From: Physcocola sp002396385
Lineage (GTDB): Bacteria > Bacteroidota > Bacteroidia > Bacteroidales > Paludibacteraceae
DNA: 64,000 nucleotides
Direction: 5' to 3'
NCBI GenBank assembly: GCA_946535435.1
Contig: CAMNDM010000012.1
Location: 18,463-82,462 of the forward strand
The notes under the pieces were generated by a model. The model made no database searches and had not been told where the DNA came from. It was given only the letters and a program-made list of their open reading frames with translations. The position numbers and the translations under genes were made by a program. Of the stretch, positions 16,332-24,443 are shown one piece after another. Positions within the stretch are counted from its first letter, which is position 1; each line of letters begins with the position of its first letter.

Positions 16332-17693
16332 ATGATGGCTGACAATAGAAAGGAGAAGAAGAACAGCATCGATATGCTGCATGGTACACTGCTCGACAAA
16401 ATCGTGCTGTTTGCCTTGCCGTTGGCTGCCAGCAGCGTGCTGCAACAACTTTTCAACTCGGTCGACATTGCCGTAGTCGGACAGTTCGCTGGCAAAGAGG
16501 CGATGGCGGCGGTGGGCAGTAACAGTTCTGTCATCAACCTGGTCATCACCTTGTTCGTCGGACTTTCGGTCGGTGCCAATGTGGTTATTGCGAACTACAT
16601 CGGCCAGCGCAACCGGTTGGGCATCAAGCGGGCGGTCGACACCATTGCAGCTGTGGCGCTCATTAGTAGTGCCATTCTGCTTGTGCTGGGTATTGCCCTG
16701 GCGCGCCCCATACTCGAATACATCGACACCCCGGCAGATATTATCGACCTCTCGACCCTCTACCTGCGCATCTATTTTGCGGGCATTCCCTTTATTATGG
16801 TCTTCAATTTCGGCGCCGCCATTCTGCGTGGAAAGGGCGATACCCAGCGTCCGCTCTATTGCCTGCTGGTTTCTGGTGTCCTCAATGCCCTTCTGAACGT
16901 AGTGCTGGTGGTGGTCTTCCAACTTGGCGTGGCCGGGGTTGGCATTGCCACAGTGGTGGCAAACTGTGTCAGCGCGGTCATGGTGGTGCGTATCCTGCAA
17001 ACCGAGCGTAACCCCTACCGCTTGGTGGTGCGCCGCCTGAGGGTGCATACGGCCGAGTTGGTGAAAATGGTGCGGATCGGACTTCCGGCCGGGGTGCAGG
17101 GAATGGTGTTCGCAGTGGCCAATGTCACCATCCAGTCCTCTATCAACAGTTTCGGCTCGGCAGCCGTGGCAGGGTCGGCGGCAGCCCTCAATTTCGAACA
17201 TTTCTGTTACTATATTATAGCCTCGTTTGCGGCAGCGGCTGTCACCTTTATGGGACAGAATTTCGCTGCCGGACAGAAACAGCGTTGCCGGCGCATCTTC
17301 TTCCACTCCATGTGGTTGAGTTTGGTTTGCTGTGGCGTATTCAATGCGTTGTTCACATGGCAGGAGGCCTTTTTTGTCAGCTTGTTCAATAATGACCCTG
17401 CAGTTTGCAAGTTTGCCTACATCCGTATGGAATGGGTGTTGTTGGTGCAGTTCATAGCCAGCAGCTACGAGGTTGCGGCCGGAGCGTTGCGCGGACTCGG
17501 CTATTCGTCGCTCCCGGCTCTGCTCACGGTGGTGGGCACGTGTGCCCTGCGCTTGTGGTGGGTCGATGTGGTGGTGCCCTCGCACCACAGTTTCAAGTGG
17601 CTGATGGCTGTTTATCCGTTCTCGTGGGTCGTGACTGGTACTATGGTGTTGGCGGCTTATTTCTGGGTGTGCCGTAAGAAGGGTATTTATTAA
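16332..17693 (+). CDS. MATE-family efflux transporter
   Basis: 453 residues with twelve predicted helices in two related halves. The N-terminal signature is clear (MLHGTLLDKIVLFALPLAAS ... LFNSVDIAVVGQFAGKEAMA ... INLVITLFVGLSVGANVVIA). MATE proteins export drugs, dyes or metabolites in exchange for H+ or Na+. Start: ATG 16332 or the adjacent ATG 16335. The gene stands alone; no regulator is attached. Confidence 0.92.
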   Translation: MMADNRKEKKNSIDMLHGTLLDKIVLFALPLAASSVLQQLFNSVDIAVVGQFAGKEAMAAVGSNSSVINLVITLFVGLSVGANVVIANYIGQRNRLGIKRAVDTIAAVALISSAILLVLGIALARPILEYIDTPADIIDLSTLYLRIYFAGIPFIMVFNFGAAILRGKGDTQRPLYCLLVSGVLNALLNVVLVVVFQLGVAGVGIATVVANCVSAVMVVRILQTERNPYRLVVRRLRVHTAELVKMVRIGLPAGVQGMVFAVANVTIQSSINSFGSAAVAGSAAALNFEHFCYYIIASFAAAAVTFMGQNFAAGQKQRCRRIFFHSMWLSLVCCGVFNALFTWQEAFFVSLFNNDPAVCKFAYIRMEWVLLVQFIASSYEVAAGALRGLGYSSLPALLTVVGTCALRLWWVDVVVPSHHSFKWLMAVYPFSWVVTGTMVLAAYFWVCRKKGIY

Positions 17694-18188
17694 GGACTGT
17701 TTGTTTGCAGATAAGCAAAAAAAGAAGGAAAATTCCCTCCAGACAATCATAATAATAGGTTAAAGAACCTCCTTTTACTTTAAATAATTGATATATTGTA
17801 TTTTTCCTGTATTAAAATACAGATATCCTATATGTTCCAAAATTCTATTGCGTATAAAAATAGCAGAATAAGCATAAATTAGAGAAGATTTATTTCACAC
17901 ATAAGAATTATTATATATATTTGCACATCATAAGTCATTATGACAATAATGATGGTTGAATACTGTGGTCTATCAATATATGTATAATATATAATAGGTT
18001 ATACGGTAAGTGCTAGTGTTGAGAGAAAAACAAGAACAATTCTATTTGTGTATTATTATCCGGAGATAATTGCGAGTGGTTTTGCTTGAAGTGTTGGGTG
18101 CATGGGTAATGTCTATTTTGTTACCAATTGTTACGCAACTATAAAAATCAACTAATTACTATTTTAATTTCTATTTACAAAAATTTTT
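17694..18188. other. AT-rich intergenic region before the protease pair
   Basis: 495 bp without a credible gene. It holds a TATATTTG box (17916-17923), which would leave a 5' leader of about 260 nt before the metalloprotease gene. A short dyad TTATCCGGAGATAA (about 18057-18070) lies inside that leader. Base composition changes sharply to AT-rich after the MATE gene. Confidence 0.4.
17916..17923 (+). promoter_or_regulatory. Possible promoter of the metalloprotease gene
   Basis: TATATTTG matches TAnnTTTG. It is the best match upstream of 18189, but no clear -33 box accompanies it. Confidence 0.35.
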
Positions 18189-19454
18189 ATGAAGATTTAC
18201 AAGTATTTGCTAATGCTCCCATTAGCTTTGATGGCTGTAAGCTGTTCGGATGAGAACAAGGAGATGGTAGAAGAAGAAACAAATGCTAAAAGTTTAAAAA
18301 GTACATATTTGGATCCTAATAATCCATATAATTACAGTTTGTGGACTCCAGGCGAAACTATAACTTACTATCTTACTGACGAAAATAATTACCCATGTGA
18401 TCCTGAATGGAGAGACATGCTCGAAGAATGTATGGATGAGGTGATGACTTATGCCAATATCAAGTTTAAAAGCGTGAGATCTCGTGATAAAGCCCAACTA
18501 TTTGTTCAGTTCGATTATTCTTGTCGCGGCGGTGGTATTTATACGTTAAGTAAAAGTGGTGGTATTTATACTGGAGATGCCCGTTCTCCAATTGGTAAAT
18601 CTATTGTTTTAAATTACAGAAAGACAAATCCTGGAACCCCTAATTTTTTAATACTTCTTTCTGATGCAAATGGATTTATGAATACTACAAAGCGTGAAAT
18701 GAGAAATGCAATCCTTCATGAATTAGGACATGTGTTAGGATTGGATGACGAACGCTATAACAGGAATTTTAATCTGAATTTAAAGCGTGATCGTGTGATT
18801 GCAGATTGGGTTCGGGATGGTATATCAAGCGAATGGGCAAATATTTGTTACGAAAGATTTTATGGGTCTCAGAGATCTAATTATTATAATTGTTTCTTAT
18901 CAAAGGGTTTTGATAAAGAGTCTGTTATGATGGATTCCATCCCTGCTAGTTGGACATATAACGGTCAGGGTATTGGACGTAATATAACGTTATCTACTGG
19001 TGACAAAGAAACCCTTAGAAAATTGTATCCTTTTAATTTAAATAAGACTGTAGAATTATTTATCGGCTCAGATGGCTATAATGATGCTATTATAGGTACA
19101 TGGGATAATTTCTCAGACAAGTCGAAGATTAGATCTAAGGTGGGCTATGGTTATAAAACTCAGATGACTAGTACATATCCGCTATACAAGTGCGTGAAGA
19201 AGTCTGATGGAAAAGTTACCTATGCCTTGAAAAAGGGTAATTCGTATTCAAATGGTGTGACTTCAAGTTCTTACACAATTGATAATAATCCTATTGCTTT
19301 TGTATATGACTATGCAGGCTATGGTAGAAATGTTCTTGCTGTATATACCAAAGGTAATCGAACGGCTGTTTCGTACCATGCTGATTCTTTCTTGATAAGT
19401 AAAGGATATAGCGAAGTTGCATGCTTTGGTGCTGTAAGTTCAACTCCAGAATAA
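18189..19454 (+). CDS. Metzincin-type zinc metalloprotease lipoprotein
   Basis: 421 residues. A lipobox (LMAVSC, C19) predicts a lipid-anchored surface or periplasmic protein. The zinc motif is complete: HELGHVLGLDD with H177, E178, H181 and D187 as third ligand, and a Met-turn candidate SVMMD at about 245-249. The His-to-Asp third ligand is known in snapalysin-like and some M57-type enzymes. The C-terminal 140 residues (after about 285) match nothing I recognise and may bind a substrate. It is followed by a strong terminator and then by a second protease lipoprotein. Both genes are AT-rich compared with their surroundings. Confidence 0.82.
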   Translation: MKIYKYLLMLPLALMAVSCSDENKEMVEEETNAKSLKSTYLDPNNPYNYSLWTPGETITYYLTDENNYPCDPEWRDMLEECMDEVMTYANIKFKSVRSRDKAQLFVQFDYSCRGGGIYTLSKSGGIYTGDARSPIGKSIVLNYRKTNPGTPNFLILLSDANGFMNTTKREMRNAILHELGHVLGLDDERYNRNFNLNLKRDRVIADWVRDGISSEWANICYERFYGSQRSNYYNCFLSKGFDKESVMMDSIPASWTYNGQGIGRNITLSTGDKETLRKLYPFNLNKTVELFIGSDGYNDAIIGTWDNFSDKSKIRSKVGYGYKTQMTSTYPLYKCVKKSDGKVTYALKKGNSYSNGVTSSSYTIDNNPIAFVYDYAGYGRNVLAVYTKGNRTAVSYHADSFLISKGYSEVACFGAVSSTPE

Positions 19455-19460
19455 TAACTT

Positions 19461-19508
19461 AGATCCCCGTGCTTTTACATAATTCCGTTATGTAAATACA
19501 CGGGGATT
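19461..19508 (+). terminator. Terminator with extended stem after the metalloprotease gene
   Basis: ATCCCCGTG pairs with CACGGGGAT, with an inner stem TTACATAA/TTATGTAA, followed by TTT. Confidence 0.7.
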
Positions 19509-19732
19509 TAGGCTCAAAAGTCTGGCACATTTTTAGTATTTCAACCAATTATCGTATAGTATTTTGTGATATACTAGTTGGTAAATCGTGTTTTCCCTTA
19601 TTTTAGTGAGAGAAAACGTTTCAAACGGCAAAGTTTTATTTTGAATTGGCATGCAAGTTTGGCGGCACCAGACTTTTTATCTGATTATAATTATTTTTTT
19701 TACATAATAAAAATACAAATATCAAAAACTTT

Positions 19733-21175
19733 ATGAAAAAAATTAATTTACTGTTATTGGCGTTACTATCTCTTGGCTCTTGTAAAGACGAGTTAGATCA
19801 ACCAGAGTCATTCACGTCGAAAAACATAGAGGAAGATTATTTCAACATTAATGCCCTTTATTCCACAAAACACACAATCTCACAAAAAGAGGCTGAGGAA
19901 ATTGCTTTGGAATTTGTAAATGGCCCCATCCGAGACGGGAAGAGTAATAGTCTTAAGAGTACGAAGACATTAAAAGTTGCTGGCACCGTTGTAAGATGTA
20001 GTGGCAATGGTTTAAAATCCAAGGGGCAAAAACAAGACACCTTAGGATATTTCGTCAATTTTGCCGACAACAACGGCTATGCTTATGTGTGCGCTGATGA
20101 TCGTGTTGATGCCAGTGTACTTGCATTGTTTGACAATGGTAATTATAAGGGCGAAAACGATACGTTAATCAAACCAGTCTACAATATGATTGACAAGTAT
20201 GTATCTTTGTCAATCAACAAGTTTGAGGAAAAAAAAGAGCAGCGTCTATTCATGGTAGAGCAGGCCATGAAGAATGGGGAGCTTTGTACAAACTCTTCAA
20301 AAAAACAGATGAAGGCGTTATGTTTAGGCACCAGTGATTTCGTTAAAGGACCTTTTATTAAAGCCACACTTGGTCAGGGCTATAATGATTATTTACCTTA
20401 TTGCAAATGTAGTTATTGTACAACGAATAATAAGAGGGACAAAGTTGTGTCAGGTTGTTTGGCTGTTGCTCTTGCCCAATACCAAGCTTATTGGGGCGAT
20501 TTGCAAAGCAAATATATAAACAATAAATGGATAAACTGCGGTTTAGTAAATCGCATGCCGACAGCTTCAGAAATAGCCCTAGGTCGGGACTATATAACAA
20601 GAGAACCAAAATGTCAACTCATCAGATACTTTTTCAACCAACTTTCAGAAGCGGGCGGCATAGATGAACCAACTCACGCTTATACATCTGCAAAATCGTC
20701 AAGTATCGCGAATGTTAGTGGTTTTTTGCGTAATGCAATAAGAGAAACTCCCCATGACTTCAACAGCGAAAAGATTATAACTTGGCTAAATAAATACAAC
20801 TCTCCTGTGTTTATTGAAGGCAAGGGCGTCGGCACATTCGATCACGTATGGCTGTGCGATGGTGTCTTAGCAAAATATAAGTTTTATATACTCCCGACTA
20901 AAATTGAAAAGAAATTCTGTTATTTTCATTATAACTGGGGGTGGGATGGCTCAAACAACGGTTTTTTCCTTGATGAGGTTTTCGTCAACACTAACAAAGT
21001 AGGAATTCACTATGACAACGAAAGTAATGACGCTAAGATGAAATATGAAGATTTACAAATGTGGGGGATGGCACCTTATGATTATGAAACAAGAAAACCA
21101 AGATACCCATATACTGATTATTGGATACATGGGCAGGACCTTGTTGTAGATGGAGATGTAATTACCATACCATAA
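19733..21175 (+). CDS. C10-family (streptopain-like) cysteine protease lipoprotein
   Basis: 480 residues with a lipobox (LSLGSC, C17). An inhibitory Spi-type prodomain (about 45-190; ISQKEAEEIALEFVNG) precedes a C10 peptidase domain. The catalytic Cys is C242 in VSGCLAVALAQ and the catalytic His is H371 in FDHVWLCDG, with the downstream family motif HYNWGWDG at about 399-406. Relatives include SpeB and the Bacteroides fragipains/Bfp proteases, which cut host proteins outside the cell. No separate Spi inhibitor gene is adjacent. With the metzincin upstream it forms a two-protease AT-rich island. Confidence 0.88.
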   Translation: MKKINLLLLALLSLGSCKDELDQPESFTSKNIEEDYFNINALYSTKHTISQKEAEEIALEFVNGPIRDGKSNSLKSTKTLKVAGTVVRCSGNGLKSKGQKQDTLGYFVNFADNNGYAYVCADDRVDASVLALFDNGNYKGENDTLIKPVYNMIDKYVSLSINKFEEKKEQRLFMVEQAMKNGELCTNSSKKQMKALCLGTSDFVKGPFIKATLGQGYNDYLPYCKCSYCTTNNKRDKVVSGCLAVALAQYQAYWGDLQSKYINNKWINCGLVNRMPTASEIALGRDYITREPKCQLIRYFFNQLSEAGGIDEPTHAYTSAKSSSIANVSGFLRNAIRETPHDFNSEKIITWLNKYNSPVFIEGKGVGTFDHVWLCDGVLAKYKFYILPTKIEKKFCYFHYNWGWDGSNNGFFLDEVFVNTNKVGIHYDNESNDAKMKYEDLQMWGMAPYDYETRKPRYPYTDYWIHGQDLVVDGDVITIP

Positions 21176-21273
21176 TCAACTAAACAGATAAAACCTAATA
21201 ATCGTTATGTTGTAACGTGATTATTGGGAAAGTTAATACCGCTTGTCACACTGGCCTGCATCAACTACTCTCA

Positions 21274-21307
21274 ACAGCGAAAGTTTCACGAACTTTCGCT
21301 GTTTTTC
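21274..21307 (+). terminator. Terminator of the C10 protease gene
   Basis: Perfect 12-bp stem ACAGCGAAAGTT/AACTTTCGCTGT with a 5-nt loop and a T-run. Confidence 0.8.
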
Positions 21308-21440
21308 TTTTGTGACTTAATGTGAAACCCTCTCCCTAAAACAGGTCGTCAAGTATGAACTCTGTCTGCACCCTGTTGGTTAGCCCATTGTGTTTTATAA
21401 ATCTGTGCAGAAGGATTGTATAGAAGATAAGGGACACTGT

Positions 21441-21484
21441 TTTTGTCGGAAAGTGGTAGAAATTTAGACTTTCCGACAATTTTC
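21441..21484. terminator. Perfect 12-bp hairpin with T-rich flanks
   Basis: TTGTCGGAAAGT (21443-21454) pairs with ACTTTCCGACAA (21468-21479). TTTT lies on both sides, so it could terminate in either direction, but no gene obviously uses it. Confidence 0.5.
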
Positions 21485-21523
21485 CACGCTACGATCTCCA
21501 AAATATATAACGCTACCTGCATG

Positions 21524-21575
21524 TATTCGGCAGAAAAAGTGTGATGATTGGTGTGATATTCGGCAGAAAAAGTGT
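21524..21575. repeat. Two 19-bp direct repeats
   Basis: TATTCGGCAGAAAAAGTGT occurs at 21524-21542 and 21557-21575, a 33-bp period. No function is apparent. Confidence 0.7.
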
Positions 21576-21660
21576 ATTTTCTCCGTCTGGTTGTTAGTCT
21601 CTGTCTCCAACTTCTTGCAAAAAACATCGTCACAACAAACCAATGTTGCGTAATACTCGC

Positions 21661-21668
21661 TAAATTTG
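21661..21668 (+). promoter_or_regulatory. Promoter -7 box of ddl
   Basis: TAAATTTG, matching TAnnTTTG, 24 nt before the ddl ATG. Confidence 0.5.
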
Positions 21669-21692
21669 CGTTAAGCAGAAAAAACGCATAAA

Positions 21693-22676
21693 ATGAAAAA
21701 GAATATTGCAATTGTTGCTGGCGGTGACCAGAGCGAACAAGAGGTCTCGCTCCGCAGTGCGGCCGGTATCTACTCGTTTATCAACAAAGAACAGTACAAC
21801 CTTTACATCGTTACCATCATCGGACAAGACTGGAAGGTGAAGGATGGTGACAAGAATTTCAATATCGACAAAAACGACTTCAGCTTTACAAATGCCGAGG
21901 GCCGGAAAATTAAGTTCGCATGCGCCTATGTTACTATTCACGGCGTGCCGGGCGAAGATGGCAAACTGCAGGGCTATTTCGAGTTGCTGAACATTCCTTA
22001 TACCTGCTGTAATGTGCTGGCGGCCAGCATCACTTTCAACAAGTTCGCGTGCAACCATTTCCTGAAGGCGTTCGGGGTGAATGTGGCCGACTCTGTCTTG
22101 GTGAAAAAGGGACAGAAGGTCGATGCCGATGCTATTGCCAAACGCCTCGGTTTGCCTTGCTTCGTTAAACCCAATGCGGGCGGCAGCAGCTACGGCGTGA
22201 CCAAAGTGAAGAGTGCCGACCAGATTGAATCGGCTATAGAAAAAGCCCTTCACGAGGGCGACCAGGTGCTTATAGAAGGACTGATGACTGGTACGGAAAT
22301 CACCTGTGGTATTTATAAGACGGCCGAAAAGACGGTGGTGCTCCCTATTACCGAGGTCGTTTCACACAACGAGTTTTTCGATTACGATGCCAAATACAAG
22401 GGCCAGGTGGAAGAAATTACGCCTGCACGCCTGAGTGCCGAGGTTACCGCACGTGTGCAACAACAGACGGCTGAGATTTACGACGCTCTTGGTGCCCACG
22501 GTCTTATCCGTGTCGACTACATCATCAGCGCCGATGGCACCATCAATCTGCTGGAAGTGAATACCAATCCGGGTATGACGGCCACCAGCTTCATTCCGCA
22601 GCAGGTGCGTGCCGCAAAACTCGACATTGCCGATGTGATGGCCGATATTATTGAAGATAGTATCGCTAACTCTTAA
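21693..22676 (+). CDS. ddl: D-alanine--D-alanine ligase
   Basis: 327 residues, the usual size. ATP-grasp motifs: GGDQSEQEVSLRSA near the N-terminus, HGVPGEDGKLQGYFELLNIP, FVKPNAGGSSYGV in the ATP loop and LEVNTNPGMTATSFIP at the metal site. It makes D-Ala-D-Ala for peptidoglycan precursors in the cytoplasm. It is followed 9 nt later by mrp, so the two are probably co-transcribed. Confidence 0.96.
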   Translation: MKKNIAIVAGGDQSEQEVSLRSAAGIYSFINKEQYNLYIVTIIGQDWKVKDGDKNFNIDKNDFSFTNAEGRKIKFACAYVTIHGVPGEDGKLQGYFELLNIPYTCCNVLAASITFNKFACNHFLKAFGVNVADSVLVKKGQKVDADAIAKRLGLPCFVKPNAGGSSYGVTKVKSADQIESAIEKALHEGDQVLIEGLMTGTEITCGIYKTAEKTVVLPITEVVSHNEFFDYDAKYKGQVEEITPARLSAEVTARVQQQTAEIYDALGAHGLIRVDYIISADGTINLLEVNTNPGMTATSFIPQQVRAAKLDIADVMADIIEDSIANS

Positions 22677-22685
22677 TATCTCAGA

Positions 22686-23798
22686 TTGATGGCTACAATA
22701 CAGTTATATCCAAAGTTGATTACCGACGCGCTGTTGAACGTGCGTTATCCTGGCTCGGGTAAGAACATTATAGAAGAGGGACTCTTGGCCGACGACCTCC
22801 GCATCGATGGCATGAAGGTCAGTTTCTCGCTGCAGTTCCCGAAGGAGCGCGATCCGTTTGCGGCCTCTTTGGTAAAGGCCTGCGAAACGGCGATTCTGAC
22901 TTATGTCAGTCCCGATGTTGAAATTAAGGGCAATATCGGCACTATTTTCGCACAACCGAAACACCAGGTTGACCCCGAGAATCCGCTGCCGGGTGTGAAG
23001 AACATCATTGCCATCCATAGCGGAAAGGGCGGCGTAGGCAAGAGCACTGTTAGTGCCAACCTTGCCGTCGCCTTGGCTAAACAGGGTTATAGGGTTGGAC
23101 TGCTCGATGCCGATATCTTCGGTCCGAGCATGCCGAAGATGTTTCATTTGGAAGGGGCGCGTCCGGTTGCCGATGAAGAGGGGAAAATTGTACCAGAAGA
23201 AAGTTATGGCGTGAAGGTCCTCTCTATCGGTTTCTTTGTTAACCAGGACGATGCAACTATGTGGCGTGGCGGCATGGCCAGCAATGCGCTCCGCCAGCTG
23301 ATAACCGAAGGCGCTTGGGGCGAATTAGACTTTTTCCTCATCGACTTGCCTCCAGGTACCAGCGATATACACCTCACCACCATCCAGACGCTTGGGGTAA
23401 CGGGTGTTGTGGTGGTCTCAACCCCGCAACCGGTGGCTTTGGCCGATGCCCGCAAGGGTATCTCAATGTTTATGAACGAGAAGGTGAACGTACCTATTTT
23501 GGGCCTGGTGGAAAATATGGCTTGGTTTACACCCGCCGAACTACCAAACAACAAGTACTATATTTTCGGTAAGGAGGGTTGTAAGCAACTGGCGGAGGAG
23601 CTGAACGTGAATTTGCTGGGCCAGATTCCTATTGTGCAGAGCATTCGCGAGGGTGGCGACGACGGCCGGCCAGTGGCTTGCGACGACAATACGGCAACCG
23701 GTATGGCTTTCAGCCAGTTGGCAGAAAATGTTGTAGCTGCGGTGAATTATCGCAACGAAAATTTAGTTGCTACGGAGAGAGTGCGTGTTCATAAATAA
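22686..23798 (+). CDS. mrp: Mrp/NBP35-type iron-sulfur cluster carrier ATPase
   Basis: 370 residues: an N-terminal MIP18/DUF59 domain (about 1-90) followed by a P-loop domain with deviant Walker A SGKGGVGKSTVSANL (about 115-130) and LLDADIFGPSMPKMF. It loads Fe-S clusters onto apoproteins. The C-terminal CxxC of many members is replaced here by FTPAELPNNKYYIFG, as I recall for other Bacteroidetes members. ATG 22686 and ATG 22689 are adjacent; either can be the start. Confidence 0.92.
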   Translation: MMATIQLYPKLITDALLNVRYPGSGKNIIEEGLLADDLRIDGMKVSFSLQFPKERDPFAASLVKACETAILTYVSPDVEIKGNIGTIFAQPKHQVDPENPLPGVKNIIAIHSGKGGVGKSTVSANLAVALAKQGYRVGLLDADIFGPSMPKMFHLEGARPVADEEGKIVPEESYGVKVLSIGFFVNQDDATMWRGGMASNALRQLITEGAWGELDFFLIDLPPGTSDIHLTTIQTLGVTGVVVVSTPQPVALADARKGISMFMNEKVNVPILGLVENMAWFTPAELPNNKYYIFGKEGCKQLAEELNVNLLGQIPIVQSIREGGDDGRPVACDDNTATGMAFSQLAENVVAAVNYRNENLVATERVRVHK

Positions 23799-23806
23799 AT
23801 TTTTTA

Positions 23807-23814
23807 TATATTTG
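23807..23814 (+). promoter_or_regulatory. Promoter -7 box of the rhodanese-like gene
   Basis: TATATTTG, matching TAnnTTTG, 52 nt before the ATG. Confidence 0.45.
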
Positions 23815-23866
23815 TGACCTAATGAACAGAAATTAAAACATATTAGTAATTTATTTAATAGGAATT

Positions 23867-24325
23867 ATGAAAACAAAGACTTTCAAATTTTTATTTTTTG
23901 CGCTTCTTAGCGCAGTCGTAGGTGTATTCTCTGCTTGTAGCAGCAGCGATGATGATGAATTGGGCGATCACTTCGAGCGTACCGCACTCTCTTTCAAGAA
24001 TGCAATTGATGATGCTCAGGAAAAAGGTGTCAACTACCGTATTGTTGACTATCGTAAAAAGTCAGAATACGATGCAAGCCACATTCCAGGTGCTGAATGG
24101 GTTATGGAAGGTACCACAAAAAATATGAACGACGGATCTTATGCCGCTGCATTGAAAAATGCATACGGAACCAGCACCAAGTTGTTCCTTTATGGTAGCA
24201 ATAACTCCGTGCTGATGATGACTTTGGCCGGTAGCGTATCGAAAGGTGGTTTTGGCAAGGAAAACACCAACATCTTGGTTGGTGGCTTCGACGCTTGGGA
24301 AAAGGCTGGTTACCCAGTAGAATAA
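23867..24325 (+). CDS. Rhodanese-like lipoprotein without catalytic cysteine
   Basis: 152 residues with a signal peptide and lipobox (VVGVFSAC) followed by an Ser/Asp linker. The rhodanese fold is visible: NYRIVDYRKKSEYDASHIPG at the start and NILVGGFDAWEKAGYPV at the end. The active-site loop, normally YCxxGxRS, reads LYGSNNSVLMM, so the persulfide-forming Cys is absent. It therefore cannot be a normal sulfurtransferase and is more likely a binding or sensor domain in the periplasm. It has its own promoter and terminator. Confidence 0.8.
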   Translation: MKTKTFKFLFFALLSAVVGVFSACSSSDDDELGDHFERTALSFKNAIDDAQEKGVNYRIVDYRKKSEYDASHIPGAEWVMEGTTKNMNDGSYAAALKNAYGTSTKLFLYGSNNSVLMMTLAGSVSKGGFGKENTNILVGGFDAWEKAGYPVE

Positions 24326-24352
24326 TCTGGAGACGGATTTTATAGAATAATT

Positions 24353-24387
24353 CAGAGGCGGATTTTTGCATCCGCCTCTTTTTTTGT
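24353..24387 (+). terminator. Terminator of the rhodanese-like gene
   Basis: AGAGGCGGAT pairs with ATCCGCCTCT, followed by a run of T. The T-run supplies the -33 TTTG of the mutS promoter. Confidence 0.8.
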
Positions 24388-24412
24388 ATGTCTGTAAAAA
24401 CCGCTAAATTTG
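24383..24412 (+). promoter_or_regulatory. Promoter of mutS
   Basis: TTTG (24383-24386) and TAAATTTG (24405-24412), 18 nt apart, with the ATG 31 nt downstream. Confidence 0.55.
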
Positions 24413-24443
24413 TATTATTAAAATACGTATAAACAAGCAGAAG

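Larger units (their letters stand above)
21176..21692. other. Intergenic region with hairpins and a short direct repeat
   Basis: 517 bp without a credible gene. It contains the protease gene terminator, a perfect 12-bp hairpin (21443-21479), a 19-bp direct repeat (21524-21575) and the ddl promoter. A 120-codon minus-strand frame (21349-21711) covers the repeat but has no recognisable content. The stretch looks like a repeat-element remnant. Confidence 0.4.

Noticed and set aside
16308..17750. 480-codon minus-strand frame
   Set aside because: It mirrors the MATE transporter gene and is His/Gln/Arg-rich; no family resemblance.
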